Shown: one piece after another, positions 5,330-5,475 of the stretch
Numbering within the stretch: the first letter of the stretch is position 1
Layout of the letters: each line of letters opens with the position of its first letter
Source of the DNA: Alphaproteobacteria bacterium
Lineage (GTDB): Bacteria > Pseudomonadota > Alphaproteobacteria > ATCC43930 > CGMCC-115725
DNA length: 5,475 nt
Assembly: GCA_019241915.1 (NCBI GenBank)
Contig: JAFAWI010000316.1
Coordinates: 1 to 5,475, forward strand
Reading direction: 5' to 3'
Notes under the pieces: model-generated
What the model saw: only the letters and a program-made list of their open reading frames with translations
Told to the model about the DNA's origin: nothing
Database searches by the model: none
Made by a program: the position numbers and the translations under genes

Positions 5330-5475
5330 TCACAGGCTCGACAGCTTTTCGATCTCGGCAATGTAGCGGCGGTTGGCGGTCGGGCTCAGCATCACCTCAT
5401 TCATCACCAGACGCGCCGGCAGCAGGCAAATGTAGCGGATCAGGTCGGCGCAATCCTCAGGCTGCACCATCTTGG
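5330..5475 (-). CDS. Probable short-chain dehydrogenase/reductase, C-terminal end (cut by window edge)
   Basis: The last 47 codons plus a TGA stop (5332-5330) of a gene entering from the right edge. The tail reads KMVQPEDCADLIRYICLLP, then ARLVMNEVMLSPTANRRY and IAEIEKLSSL. The pattern 'M-V-Q-P-E-D-x-A-x-x-I-x-x-x-x-x-L-P', followed by a strand ending in 'N-E-V-x-L-x-P-T', is typical of the C-terminus of classical SDR enzymes (Rossmann-fold NAD(P)-dependent alcohol/ketone oxidoreductases). The catalytic Ser-Tyr-Lys and the nucleotide-binding motif lie outside the window, so neither the substrate nor activity can be judged. It is on the same strand as the hydroxyacid dehydrogenase 114 bp downstream and may share its pathway, but the hairpin between them leaves co-transcription open. 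Confidence 0.75.
   Translation of the reverse strand, partial: KMVQPEDCADLIRYICLLPARLVMNEVMLSPTANRRYIAEIEKLSSL

Overview
The window is high-GC DNA (coding third positions are mostly G or C) and most resembles an alphaproteobacterium of the Rhizobiales (Bradyrhizobium/Rhodopseudomonas-like). This rests on codon use, the gene families and an EcfG-type promoter motif. It cannot be assigned to a species from sequence alone. No rRNA, tRNA, CRISPR array or insertion sequence was seen.

Layout from left to right. (1) 1-321, minus strand: N-terminal part of an HpcH/HpaI-family aldolase that runs off the left edge. (2) 322-551: a 230-bp divergent intergenic region with a 9-bp inverted repeat, a possible EcfG-like promoter and a perfect 10+10 bp GC-rich hairpin just before a ribosome binding site. 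(3) 552-860, plus strand: a small acidic protein of unknown function. (4) 878-4083, minus strand: a two-gene operon of a double-domain KaiC-like ATPase (497 aa) followed by a hybrid histidine kinase (571 aa). The two genes overlap by 4 bases, the kinase GTG start being nested in the ATPase stop (GTGA). (5) 4084-4222: the operon leader, containing a perfect GGAAC-N17-CGTT motif on the coding strand, the signature of the alphaproteobacterial general stress response sigma factor EcfG. (6) 4223-5215, minus strand: a complete NAD-dependent D-2-hydroxyacid dehydrogenase. (7) 5216-5329: spacer with an imperfect two-step hairpin. (8) 5330-5475, minus strand: C-terminal end of a gene, probably a short-chain dehydrogenase/reductase.

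The centre of interest is the KaiC-like/hybrid-kinase module. The sequence suggests a KaiC-family ATPase translationally coupled to a kinase, probably switched on by general stress, with no kaiA or kaiB in the window. Several residues that matter in the cyanobacterial clock KaiC are altered: the first catalytic Glu of CI is Ala, and the Ser-Thr phosphosite pair of CII is Thr-Tyr. The kinase begins with a degenerate receiver-like domain lacking the phospho-acceptor Asp, which could be the docking surface for the ATPase. A signalling role other than a true clock is the simplest reading, but this is inference. The flanking aldolase, hydroxyacid dehydrogenase and SDR are ordinary organic-acid metabolism genes and need not be linked to the module.
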